A stretch of 64,000 nt of DNA from Berberis thunbergii (lineage: Eukaryota > Streptophyta > Magnoliopsida > Ranunculales > Berberidaceae). Location: positions 186,001 to 250,000 of the forward strand of contig QNQO01000226.1 of the NCBI GenBank assembly GCA_003290165.1, read 5' to 3'. Within the stretch, counting starts at the first letter, position 1; each line of letters opens with the position of its first letter. Position numbers and translations under genes: made by a program. The notes beneath the pieces are model-generated. The model had not been told where the DNA came from. It made no database searches and worked only from the letters and a program-made list of their open reading frames with translations. Positions 34,431-46,081 of this stretch are shown here, one piece after another.

Positions 34431-36378
34431 AGTTGGGCATCATTAGAATTTCGCATGAAGAATTCCAAAAAGTGTGGGCAGCAATCACCGTGTCCGATGA
34501 TATTCAACTTGTTGGATTTGAGTGGTGAGTCAAACTGCAACTTAAACAAATATTGATACATGGAAATAATTTTTTGTAAAGGCATAGCCAATTTTGACTC
34601 TCCAGCATTGTCTTGTGGCTAACTGTGATAGTTTTATTTATTTATTCAGGTTTCTTTTGTGTGTGTGTGTGTGTGTGCAGTGCATACACATGTCCGTATT
34701 AGACTATTAGGCTTTACTAGTATTCTTTAAATAAACTTCATACAAATTTTCAGAAATATGTTCTACATGTACATCTTTGCAAGCTATTATGCTCAATCTT
34801 CATCACCTTTTATATTGGGGTTGAATCATGTGATATATTTAGTTTCCAAAAACCTCACAACAATTTTATATTTTGCTTATTGGTTTAATTTCTAGACTTC
34901 CAGAAATGTAATTCTTGTTTTGGAAACTACTGTTCATCTTCATTATACCTTTGTATGGAGTTGATGAACTTTCCAACATCCCAATCATTGTTTTTTCACA
35001 CAATTGTTTGAAAGTGCATTTGTTTTATAGTTACTAAGACTAAATCTTGGTCACATTATGAAATGAATCAAGATGAGACAAAGCAAAAGTTGAATTTCAA
35101 AGTTTTTGCACATTATGAAATGTCTTAAATACTAATATTGAAATGTTGTTCTAGGTGGGAGATGAAGAGATTACAAGGCTTGTTCTCAAGACCAACATAG
35201 ACGTGAATGAGACTGATGGAAAAGGAAACTCCGCATTCCATTGGTACCTAAAGACCTCCTCCCACAATAAGAAGCTCAGGTTTAGCCTAAGTTCTTAAGC
35301 TTCAGTGAATTGTGCTAACTCACAGGATCCGTTTTTTGCAGTTATTTACATAACGTCTCTGTTGATTATTTCTAGAATTGCTTGACTCCTACTGAAACAT
35401 GGAACAATTACCAGCCTTAGAAACAGGATGGGTCTGACCCCTCTACATGACTACTAATAGAAACTACCAGGCTCTTCAGGTATATGCTAATCATCCCAAG
35501 TCATGAACAACAATTTTCTTCTTGTATTTAAAAATTTGACATGCTGCAGATACTACTGCTTCAAGACCCAAGTTTCCTCAATTCGCTTTCAGAAAGAAAC
35601 CCCCCTGTTTCTAGTCTATCGACCCAATACCCAGATTCTCAACTTACGGTAATTTCTTATTTTCTAACTTATACCTTCCTAAATCATGGTTACTAGTTGT
35701 AAAACACAGCTTAAACTGATGACCTATCATATTCATCTGAACTATATATTATTGGTGGTGCGTATTGGATTATATACTGTTTCATTACCTTATTGCTAAT
35801 ATCCACTTGGCAAAGTTTATGCTTTTCTATTGTTTTATACTATTATTATACTAGTGATATGGTATAAATTTTTTTAATTGAGTTTAATTAGAATGTTTAA
35901 TCAATTGAAAGTACCATAAAATTACTTTATTATAGCATCACCCATAATGTGGTCTGTCACATGTATTTTATTATTGATGTTAGATTAACAGTGTTGATCG
36001 AATGTTACTAGGACAATTTCTTTTGAGCATGTGAAAATAGTCTAAAATTTTTACGCATCCATTTGATGAAAACAATATGTTAATATCAACTTTCAAAAAT
36101 AGAATATAAATTCACTATTATTTTGGGTTGAAATAAAATGATGGGTTTTTGGTTGTCATTTTCAGGCAGGATATGAGCAAGGCACTAGAGGCTCTTGTGG
36201 ACTTGAAAATGCTCTTATGGACTTGAAAATGATTGAGGTCTCACATATTACCACCACTGCAGCCATCAGTATATCCACCATTTGCAGGACGGGCTACTAA
36301 CTCCATTCCTAGATTTCACCCAGGGTCATCTTCAGGTGTGGTCAAGTCCACGGACTCCTGTTGGCATAATTCGTCCAG
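34431..36378 (+). pseudogene. Captured ankyrin-repeat gene fragment
   Basis: Exon-like blocks: 34431-34526 (SHEEFQKVWAAITVSDDIQL), about 35156-35280 (GDEEITRLVLKTNIDVNETD then GKGNSAFHWYLKTSS, an ankyrin-type DxNxxDxxGNSAxH pattern), about 35550-35640 (LLLQDPSFLNSLSERN, again ankyrin-like), and about 36166-36378 (a Pro-rich segment: PPLQPSVYPPFAGRATN, PRFHPGSSSGVVKST). A (GT)n run lies at 34658-34678. Whether all blocks come from one gene is uncertain. The last block is cut by the Athila insertion at 36383 and continues beyond it at 55174 (joined reading RPGTRIMTRSW in one frame). Confidence 0.55.
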
Positions 36379-36383
36379 GTACT

Positions 36384-38159
36384 TGATTACGCCCAAACAG
36401 TACACTCAGTCAATTGCAGTAAAGATTGGGGTGTCGACCCCACGAGGAAAAACTATCTACAAAACAAGGTCAAGGAAGAAAAACTACGCGAAACTAAATG
36501 TAAGAAATTTTAGAAATTTTAAAATATGAAATAAATTTAGTTTAATAAAAATCAAGTTTGGAGAAGTCACAAGGTTCCAAGAATCCTTCCAAGATTTCAC
36601 GCGCCAACTAGTATTGATTCACTATGATGACTCGATTACGTGTTTCACATCCCAAACAATATAATCGGAACAATAGTCGTTAGCGCATTAATATATCCTA
36701 ATGTAAATGGATTTTAGATTTCACTTTGTCTATAAAGCACAAAGGTTGGTCATATGTGATATCCTAAACTTACGATATATCCGGAGACAATAACGTAATA
36801 AAAGACAATCACATATAACTAACCTACCAGAATCAATTGATCCTTAAAAATTCCACACATAAGAAAAGCTTGACTAAACTTATATGGAGAAGAAAACGAC
36901 AACCACCAGAATAATAATCTACGAAGAAATTTATGAAATCTTTGTCACTAAAATAACATAAATTCTTATATTAAATAAAAGTAAAATCATAAACATCATT
37001 ATTCATCGTGAAAGCATAAAAAAATCAAATACTAATTAAGTGCGTTACATCTAGGAGTTCGTCTCTTCACCTTGCGTGGAGTTTAGTGACACATGGCGAA
37101 GGTGAGGACAACAACAACGACGTGGAGCTTCATCGGCATGGCGGCGCGTGGTTGATTAGCGATGCGCACCCTGCTGGACGACGTCTTCGCTGCTGCGTCA
37201 TCGCTGCCGCTGCGTGTCCACTGCTGTTGCGTTCTTCTTTGCTTTGCTAGACAACACCTTCTCCTCTGCTGCTGCATTTTTGTTCCAGCCAAAAAAACCC
37301 CCTTTGCTGCTACGTATTTTCCAGAGAAAAACAAACTTCCTTTAATGGGCTGTTGTCTTTTTGTTTTAAAAAGAAAACCAAACTTCTCCTTATTGTCTGT
37401 TGTCTTTGTGTTTCAGCCTAAAAAAACTCTTGTTGCCGTATTTCCTTGTTTTAAAAAGGAAACAAAGCTCCTCCTATTGGCCATCCCAATTGGAAATCAA
37501 ATCTCCATTGGTCCCAATTTGGAAACCAATTCAATTTTGAAACACAAAGAAACGTGTTCCTTCCTATTGCTAATTAGATTAAAACTCATTTTTGTTTGGG
37601 CTTCTCATGGATTCTAATAGTAATTGCTGATTCAAGCTTCATTTCTAAGCCCAATTAAATCCAACTATGATGTGAAAAGTCGGTTTTGCTCTCCATTCTT
37701 TCTTCGTGCCCAAATCTGTCCAGATTTCGTAGTCTTCAAGTATATCCAAAATGAAGTATGATAATTCCAGAATATGGAAATGTTATGAACATATGCATTT
37801 TATCCTTTCGAGTTTTCTTTCCAGTGCTTTAAGAATCATCCAATTCCGAGGTCTACAGCTCAAGTTATCATAAAATTACTGAAGCATGTTCAAGAACTTG
37901 CAAATTGCACTAAAATCTTCTTGCTTTTATTCAAAACTTTTTTTCTTTGGTTTTCTTAATCTTTGGCTTGAGTGTCTCCCGCTCCACTTCGTTAATTTGT
38001 CTATGAATTTTCAAATTTTTCACGCTAACACACTTTTGTTATTTAAACTCCAAATCCTACAAAATTACAAAAATAAAATAATTAAACTAAAATACACTAT
38101 TCGAAACACTAACAAACATAAGTTAGGAGGTGTATTATGTAATACTTATGTGAATATTA
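36384..38159 (-). repeat. 3' LTR of the Athila element (1776 bp)
   Basis: It starts TGATTACGCCC and ends AATATTA on the plus strand (canonical CA has become TA). A polypurine tract follows at about 38160-38175. It aligns along its length with 53403-55168. Confidence 0.93.
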
Positions 38160-40589
38160 AATATCCCCAAGCCTACATTTTGCTAGTCCTCGAGCAAAAC
38201 AAAATTAAGAATAAAATCCTAACTCACTTTCGTAGGAATCACAGTTGCACTTACCTTAACGTGCAACAAGGCTTTAAACCCTTAGATTACCTCTAGTGGA
38301 CGAGTTATAGTCTCGTGAATGTTTCCAGAAATGTTACCCCCTAACATTACTGACTCAATAAAACAAAATCTATTTTCTAAAAACATAATACAAAAACATG
38401 GGCATTCTCCTTTATTTTCCTCAAAGTAATTTTCTAATTGCCTAAAATTCAAGAAAAACAACAAACTAAAAATGTCACAATAGTATATCAATAGAGTACA
38501 ATAATTTAATAGTATCTAAAGGTTAAATAAATTTAATAATCATTTTCAACTCGAAGTGTGTGTGTGAGAAACCTTATCAACATAACTCTTCGTCTCATAG
38601 TAAAGATGTGACGAGATAACCTTTAGAAAATACGCTTCGACCATAAATCTCTCATGTCACTCAGAAATAAAACACTCAGAGATTGGACACTCAGTTTATA
38701 TGCGAGGAAAATGATATAAATTATGGAAAATGCAAATGGCTCACATATAATCATCATGAAAAACGGAATTTTCAAAGAGTGAAATGAATATGATCTCATG
38801 GACAGGAATATTGATTACTTTTGAGAATGTTGAATCAAACACCATAGTTCTTGCCTATTCAATTTCCACATCTATTAAACCAACTTTCACTTAAGATCAA
38901 TTAGGTCTTTACTCAGTTATAATGGAGTTTGGATTATGACAAACAATAATGGACAAAAAGGATACAAGAAATTCCTGAAAATGGCTACACCCTTAAATAA
39001 ACACATAGGGCATTGAAAAACAAATCAATGTTGTACACCATTAACTTTTTCTTTATTATTTTCTTCTGCAACATTTTTTTTTTTTCAACTCCTTTTTTTC
39101 AACTTTTTTTGTATGCTTTTCCCCGTTGATACAATCCAGCACTTTTACTTCAAGGGCGCATAAAATTCCTATTTTCAACTCTTTTTATTTGCCCATTCCA
39201 GAAATATATCTCACCATATACATTCTCAGAAAACTGGGTAAGGATAAAATAATAGAGGTATTACTCCTTGATTGGAGTAGGTATTGGGAATGGGGATAAC
39301 AAAGAGAAGGCTATTTAAAGGCTCAAAGGGCTGCAAATGGATATTTATTATTGGATAAGCTAAAAGGCTAAAAAAATGGTTTACAGAAAGAAATGCCTAT
39401 ATCACTTCATAAGTTCTAGTTAGTACTAGGACATCTCAACTAAATAAAGCAAGAAGTTCTAGTGTAAAGGTTCAATTTTTATGTCAGTCTTAAAGCAATC
39501 AATAAGAAAATCAAGAATAATGAGATCATCAACGAAATAATGCGGACTCAAGAAAAATCAGAGTGTAATTAATAACCCTCAAGAAATAAAGAACGACTCA
39601 AAACTCACACGGGTTAAGTCTCCACTATTATTCTAAGGTTTTCTAGTTCAATATGTCACTAATCAACTTCAAATCATGTTGACTTGGCTTATAGTGCATG
39701 AATATTCGAGTTGAAAAGTCTCACGAAATACATCTAACATATGGATAATATCAAATATCATGTTTTCCACTAATATAACTATGTGACACGTGTTAGTATG
39801 TGTTTTCTCAAAATTAAAGGCAACAAAAATATTCTCTAAAATAAAATAAAATAAAGACTCAAAACCCTTTTTTCACTTTTTTTTTTAAATTCACCAAGAG
39901 TTCAAATTTCGAATGCATTTTCATAAAGATTTTACACAATTACCATAATCATCTAAGTATTCAATGGAGATTGTGTATAACACAAAAATGACTCGATTTA
40001 ATTGTAAAATACGTTTTAAGCTCAAAGATTTTTGAAAATTGCACAAAAAATCTAATAAACCACACCCCCCAAACCTAAACCAAACATTTATCCTCAATGT
40101 ATAAAATAATAATCATGACAAATGAAGGCAAAAAAAAAGGAGGATTAGAGTGATATTACCATGGTGAAGCTTTACCAATTTCAAATAGACAATGTCCTCA
40201 CAGTCACCAAAATATAAGAAAATCATACCGACGGGAGAAAGGAACACATGGGATTTCGAGTGACTCCAGTAGCAACACCTAAAATAACCTGAAACACTAA
40301 AAGAAAAAAATAAAAGCAAAAACCTAAACTAAACTAAAAAATAAAAATAAAAAATAAATGAAAAAAAAAATAAAAAATAAAAACATAAACTAAAGATAGG
40401 GTGGAGAACATCAAATCAAGTAGACAGGGGCAACCAGAGAGATCTTTTCTGGCACCTCTACTCGCTCCACATAGTGCTTCAAACGTTGCCCATTTACTCT
40501 AAATACTCTCCCATCTGTTGGATCTTTAATTTCTATGGACCCATTGGGAAAAACTTTTTTTACCATGAATGGGTCCGTCCATCTCGATC
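38160..40589 (-). other. Athila region between integrase and 3' LTR, non-coding
   Basis: About 2.4 kb of AT-rich DNA, where some Athila elements carry an env-like gene. I find no long frame or membrane-protein pattern, so any such gene is lost or was never present. Confidence 0.5.
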
Positions 40590-41630
40590 TTAGCTTGCCA
40601 GGATGAAGATGAAGTCGTGAGTCATAGAGATAACTCGTTGGTTGGGCTTGAAATGTTTCCTTAGAATTTGTTTATCATGAGCTGCTTTCATCTTCGCCTT
40701 GTATATTCGGGAATTGTCATAGGCATCATTCCGCAACTTCTCAATTTCAGCTAACTGAAGTTTTCGCTGAATACCTGCATCATTGAGATCAAAGTTAGTG
40801 TTTTTTACGGCCCAATAAGCGCGATGTTCTAACTCAACAAGTAAATGACAGGCTTTTCCATATATAAGCCGATATGGAGACATCCCGAGAATTGTCTTAT
40901 AAGCGGTACGGTAAGCCCAAAGTGCATCAGGAAGGCGCAAGGACCAATCCTTCCTATCAGGATTCACCATCTTCTCCAAGATTTGTTTTAATTCTCGATT
41001 TGCCAACTCGGCTTGGCCATTTGTCTGCGGATGATAGGCATTGGCTACCTTGTGATGAACTCCATACCTGCGCATCAAAGCTTCAAAAGAACGATTACAG
41101 AAATGAGTCCCCTGAGCACTAATAATGGCTCGTGGTGTACCGAAACGGGATAGAATGTGTTCTTTGATAAACTTGACAACAGTGTTGTTGTCATTGTTTC
41201 GGCATGCCACAGCCTCAACCCATTTGGACACATAGTCCATTGCAAGCAAAATATATAAATATCCAAAGGAAGGTGGAAAAGGTCCCATAAAATCAATCCC
41301 CCAACAATCAAATATCTCAATGACTAGGATGGGGTTAAGGGGCATCAAGTGTCTCCGAGACAGTGCACCTAACTTTTGGCATCTATCACAAGAACGACAA
41401 TAATTGTTAGTGTCTTTAAACAATGTAGGCCAATATAATCCAGACTGTAAAAATTTTGCAGCGGTCTTTTTCATAGAAAAATGGCCTCCACAAGCTGCAC
41501 TATGACAAAAATGCAAGACACTTGCAATCTCACTTTCAGGGATACAAAGCCTCATGATTTGGTCGGGGCAATACATATATAGATAAGGATCGTCCCAATA
41601 AAAATTTCTTACCTCGACAAAAAATTTCAC
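40590..41630 (-). pseudogene. Athila integrase, one long frame with a catalytic Asp replaced
   Basis: 346 codons. The H2C2 zinc-binding region reads [11 protein letters not shown] then CRSCDRCQ. The core has the first Asp in [10 protein letters not shown] and the Glu in [12 protein letters not shown]. At the second catalytic position the sequence is IISAQGTHF, where the family has Asp, so the DDE triad is broken. The C-terminal domain continues to [16 protein letters not shown]. The frame opens after a stop or frameshift near 41630 that separates it from RNase H. Confidence 0.88.
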
Positions 41631-41639
41631 TTATCTTGA

Positions 41640-42285
41640 GCACTCCATGATGATGGAACTTTGCCGGAAACCAAGTAATTAACAATGTGTGCATACCATG
41701 GTACTCGAGTGACGGCGAATAAGTGTTCATCAGGGAAGTCATCACGGATGGGTGGGCCATTGGCAGAGTCACTGAACTCCAAATGTGACAAGTGATCCGC
41801 CACAACATTCTCGACCCCCTTCTTATCCTTTATAGTTAGATCAAATTCCTACAGAAGTAAAATCCACCTAATCAATCTTGCCTTAGCATCATTTTTAGAA
41901 AGAAGGAACTTAAGAGCCGCATGGTCTGTAAAAATAGTGATAGGTGTACCAATCAAATAAGCACGAAATTTATCTAAAGCAAAAACTTCAGCTAGCAACT
42001 CTTTTTCAGTAGTCGAATAATTCTTTTGAGCATCATTAAGTGTTCGACAAGCATAGTAAACAACAAATGACTTCCCTTCCCTTCGTTGTCCCAAGACTGC
42101 CCCCACAGTATAGTTGTTTGCATCACACATTATCTCAAATAGTAAAGTCCAATCTGGTGGCTGCATTATGGGGCAGAGGTGAGCCTATCAATGAGTGTTC
42201 GGAAGGCGTCCTCACACTCTTGTGTCCATTGGAACACGACATCTTTGACCAGGAGGTTGCTTAATGGTCTAGAGATGGCATAAAA
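41640..42285 (-). pseudogene. Athila RNase H and connection to integrase, broken
   Basis: The segment 41849-42166 reads LLFEIMCDANNYTVGAVLGQ, YACRTLNDAQKNYSTTEKEL and ITIFTDHAALKFLLSK, the RNase H acidic blocks of gypsy elements. The part nearer RT (42167-42285) and the part nearer integrase (41640-41848) are out of frame with it. Confidence 0.8.
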
Positions 42286-42288
42286 ATT

Positions 42289-42900
42289 CTATATGAACCT
42301 CCTATGAAAACCCGCGTGGCCTAGAAATGATCTCACATCCTTGACACTTTTAGGTGTAGGTAATTTAGAAATCAATTCAATTTTAGCTTTATCAACCTCG
42401 ATTCCTTTATTAGAAGTTATATGTCCCAGAACTATTCCATAGGAAACCATGAAATGACATTTTTCCCAATTAAGCACCAGACCCTTCTCTTCACATCTAC
42501 TTAAAACAGCCTTCAAGTGAAGTAAACATGAATCAAAGGAATCACCAAAAACAGTCAAATCATCCATGAAAACTTCCATATATTTTTCAACCATGTCACT
42601 AAAAATACTCATCATGCATTGCTGAAAAGTAGTCGGTGCATTACACAAACAAAATGGCATACGCCAAAAAGCATAAGTACAAAAAGGACATGTGAAAGTG
42701 GTCTTATCCTGATCCTCTAATGCAATCTCAATCTGATAATACCCTGAATACCCATCTAGAAAGCAATAGAAAGAATGATCAGCTACTCGCTCTAAGATTT
42801 GGTCTATGAATGGAAGTGGGAAGTGATCCTTGCGGGTGGCAGAATTAAGTTTCCTATAGTCAATGCACATGCGCCACCCTGCAACTACCTTAGTAGGAAC
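42289..42900 (-). pseudogene. Athila reverse transcriptase, larger part
   Basis: RT blocks present: WRMCIDYRKLNSATRKDHFP, PFIDQILERVADHSFYCFLD, GYSGYYQIEIALEDQDKTTF, FCLCNAPTTFQQCMMSIFSD and VFMDDLTVFGDSF (catalytic MDD, with the family's usual YMEVFMDD arrangement), then GHITSNKGIEVDKAKIE and VRSFLGHAGFHRRFI. The frame is open throughout. Its N-terminal end is cut at 42900 by CACTA 2 and continues at 50454. Confidence 0.88.
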
Positions 42901-43554
42901 CACTACAACACAAATGGTCAATAATAGCATATGACCATAGCGTTTTTAAATAAAGTGCTATTAAAAGTCTACCCAATTTGTTCAATGTGGCAAAAATGTT
43001 ATTCAAACTTTGTATAACCCTATAAAAAATTGTAAAACGCTATCAATGGCCAATTTGATTTGTGCTAAATGAAATGCTATGAAGGCGGGACTTGCAATTC
43101 GCTAGGCGCCAACTATCCCACTCGAATCGAAAAAAAAATAAAAGCAAAACAAAGAAGAAGGAAGGAAGAAGAATCCCGCTCAAATCCCACTCTCCTTCTC
43201 GATCTGTCTCCCTCTCCCTCTCCCTCTGCATTTTGCTCTCCCTCTCCGATCGCTCTCCCTCTCCCTCTCCCTCTCCGTTCTGTTGTCCCTCTCCATTCTG
43301 TTTCTCCCTCTCCAACGTGTTCTACTCCTCGCCGTACGTGCTTTCGCTCTCCGTTTCAGGTCGGTATTTGATTCTCAACACACTCACTCTCTCCTGTTTT
43401 GCTTTCACCGCAAACACTAACGATTTTTAATTTGTATCAGTTTATGAAGTAATTTGTATCAGTTCATGAAGTAATTGTGGAAGTCTTTGGAAGGCTTTGA
43501 AGGATCAGTATTTGTATCAGTTTTGGTTGATTGAAGAATCAATTTTTCAGATAG
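42901..43554 (+). promoter_or_regulatory. CACTA 2 left end and leader ending in a splice donor
   Basis: It aligns with 29899-30380: the same inverted repeat, GGCGCCAA patch, A-rich tract, pyrimidine leader, CTCAACACACTCACTCTCTC-like block, and the end TTTCAGATAG|GTAATT (43554/43555). It differs by an expanded CCCTCT repeat at about 43200-43320. Confidence 0.65.
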
Positions 43555-45301
43555 GTAATTCTGGAATTGAAATTTTTTTTCTTTCCTCTTTGATTTCCTT
43601 ATTAGAGTATTAATTTTGTTGAGTTGTGTTGTTCTTCATTTTGAGTAAAATTCCTGCATTTTTCTTGAAATTTCTTAGGGTTCTGTGTTTCCTTCTCATT
43701 CTGATTGAGAGTATAATTGTTGGGTGCATTTTCATGTGGAGCAATTACCTTGTGTCTCGGTGCATTACGTGCATTAAAACAACATGTGAAGCACGATATG
43801 TGCAATACTTCAATATCTTCGCAGACATACTATTTTTTTGTGTCCATCTCTTAGCATTTTGATGTTTTGGTCTTTTCTAGTTTCGTAATTACTTCTGTAA
43901 TCATATATGCATGTTGCTGGAACCTGGTTCCAGTGAGTTAGAATTTCCCATTTTTTATGTGTATGTTGATATGGATCACTGCTTTTCTAGCTCTGGCGTG
44001 TGAAACATTTATCTTTAAATAACAATGTACCCATTGTACCACTTGAGCATTCAAATAGTATTGGATACAACTACTGCTTGATTTTGCAGTTACTGTTACA
44101 GTTTTTGGGAATGTTACTGTTTTTGGGAAGATTACTGATGGGATGCAGTTGTACCCCATTGAAGTGTTCCTAAGCCATATCAGTAATTAGTAATTACAAG
44201 TGATGAATAAGACTAGTTGGAGGGATTATGTTATCACGAATTCTAGATTTGTCGGTTTTATGTCAGGTTGCTCTGTCAGGTTGTTAGCTCTGTTAGAATG
44301 GGGGTTAGTTGCTCTGTCAGGTTGTTAGCTCTGTTAGATAGGTGTTAGTTGCTCTGTTAGCATTGTTGTCAGTATTGTTAGTGTATGTTACCTACTTGTA
44401 TAAATAGGAGAACAAGGAGAGAAACAAGTATTCATTCATTTGTAAACAGATTGTACATTGAGCAATTTCTCTACAGAAGATTGGGAATCTCGAATAGCCC
44501 TCTTGTCATTCAATACATCTCACTTCAATTGCTTCTACAAATTTAGTGTTACAGTTGCAAATTTATAATCCTTTATCTCCTTTTTTTGCCAGCATTTCTA
44601 AAATCTGCCAAGACTACTCCATCTATTGCTTAGGAATCTGTCTGTGAACTGAATAAGATTGCTTCCATCCTGCAGAAATAGCATCAAAATAGCTTCAGTA
44701 AGTCAGTTCATAACAAAAACTCATTTCTTTTACATGATTTTGCATGTAGGGAGTTGTATTCATCTACATAGTTTTTAGGGAGTTTTGAGAGATAGATATG
44801 AGGAGATTGGTTGGAATAATATGAGGAAATTTCTCCAAAATGTTTAGAGTGTTTTATTAAGCGCTTAGCTTCAAAGGATGATGAGAGAGACAAATTGCAA
44901 AAGGAAATCAGGACACCATCTGAAGATTGGAGACAGAAAAATCAGCAGTTGGAATCACAGGTTCACTTTTGCTATAAAGATTTTTTACCTTTTAAATGCA
45001 TTTGGTCATTTTGACAATGATTAGTCTTGTTGTTCAAGTACTTACAATTGGGTATGCTTGCATGGGTATGTTCAAGCCTTTCTACTTCAGCTTCAATTTG
45101 AGTATGAAATTCGGGACTAAATCAACTAATGATCGGAGGCAGGTATTGAGGTATGCTTCAAATTTAGTATAAATGCAGCTCCGGAGTCGGGTATTGAGGT
45201 ATGGTTTATGTCAGAATGTCATGATTAGACAATAAAGTAGTAGTGGTTTGGTACCTCTATTTAGACAATAAAGAACTTGCTAATGATACTATCCTTTTCA
45301 G
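43555..45301 (+). other. Unassigned cargo of CACTA 2
   Basis: Mostly non-coding. Two exon-like blocks with AG/GT borders lie near 44613-44670 and about 44870-44960 (KLQKEIRTPSEDWRQKNQQL, coiled-coil-like), but I cannot assign them. At about 44260-44545 a TATAAATAGG box sits within a stretch resembling a small copia solo LTR, preceded by two copies of a roughly 60-bp repeat with CTCTGTCAGGTTGTTAGC; no TSD could be confirmed. Confidence 0.4.
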
Positions 45302-46081
45302 ATTAACGAACAAACAGAGAGCGTCGATTGCTGAATATTATCATGTCTACAAGGTGGTATCATACTATCTGTAAAATGGATAATGTGAATTTCTTCAAAG
45401 TATTTAGTCTCATGGATTCTGTTATTCTTGTTCTGTTTAGGGAAACCAAAAGAGTAAAAAAATGGTATCTTTATATGGTTCTACACTCCATCCTTTTCTA
45501 GCGTACGTATCACTCCATTATATGCAAATCCTTTAACTTTCTCAGTATTCCCTTCATCTTTCAAAAGTGGGTGTTGTATATTCTGCGGAAGATCATACTC
45601 ACAAGTCCTCGAGACCTTCTTTGAGAAATTGTTTTGTGATCAGAACCTACTTGCTTTGAGATCTGAGAAGATCCTTGAATTAATTCCTGATGAGTGTATG
45701 TTGTATAATGGTTACACTTGAAGAAAACATTCTGTTTGTTTCCAATCAGATATCACTGTGTATTTGGTTATCCAGCACTTTAAGGAACTCAAAGTAGCAT
45801 TCTCTTTGCAGCTGCTACTGCTGAGCTTCGGGGCTTATTGCAGTCTGCTACTGCTGGTTATAGTGCACTTGAAGAAAGCATTCTGTTTATTGCAGTCTGC
45901 AAAACATAAGGTACAAAGCTATCAATTTATCGCACTTTTCAGTCTCACACTTTTCATTAATCTATAGTTATTTTCTACAAACATGTCAGGACAAATTGTA
46001 CTTTTTGATTGTTTCTACTTTAGGTTTCAAAACTCATGAATCGTCTGCTAAAGGCATCGTTCTACGTGCACCCCAAAACAG
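45302..46081 (+). pseudogene. PRIM1-like: Captured DNA primase small subunit fragment (four exons)
   Basis: Primase small subunit makes RNA primers in the DNA polymerase alpha complex. Exons with AG/GT borders: 45302-45353 (RASIAEYYHVYK), 45441-45502 (KKMVSLYGSTLHPFLA), 45591-45694 (SYSQVLETFFEKLF, SEKILELIPDE), 46024-46081 (SKLMNRLLKASFYVHPKTG). Order and spacing agree with the middle to C-terminal part of eukaryotic primase (the HPKTGR block binds the active site region). Sequence between the third and fourth exons that should hold the linking exon is diverged. Introns are retained, so capture was from DNA. Confidence 0.72.

Noticed and set aside
38160..40589. Envelope-like gene in the Athila element
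   Set aside because: No long frame, signal peptide or membrane pattern could be read in this region.
44260..44545. Solo LTR of a small copia element in CACTA 2
   Set aside because: A TATA box and LTR-like texture are present, but no matching TSD or firm TG/CA boundaries were found, so it is not called as a mobile element.
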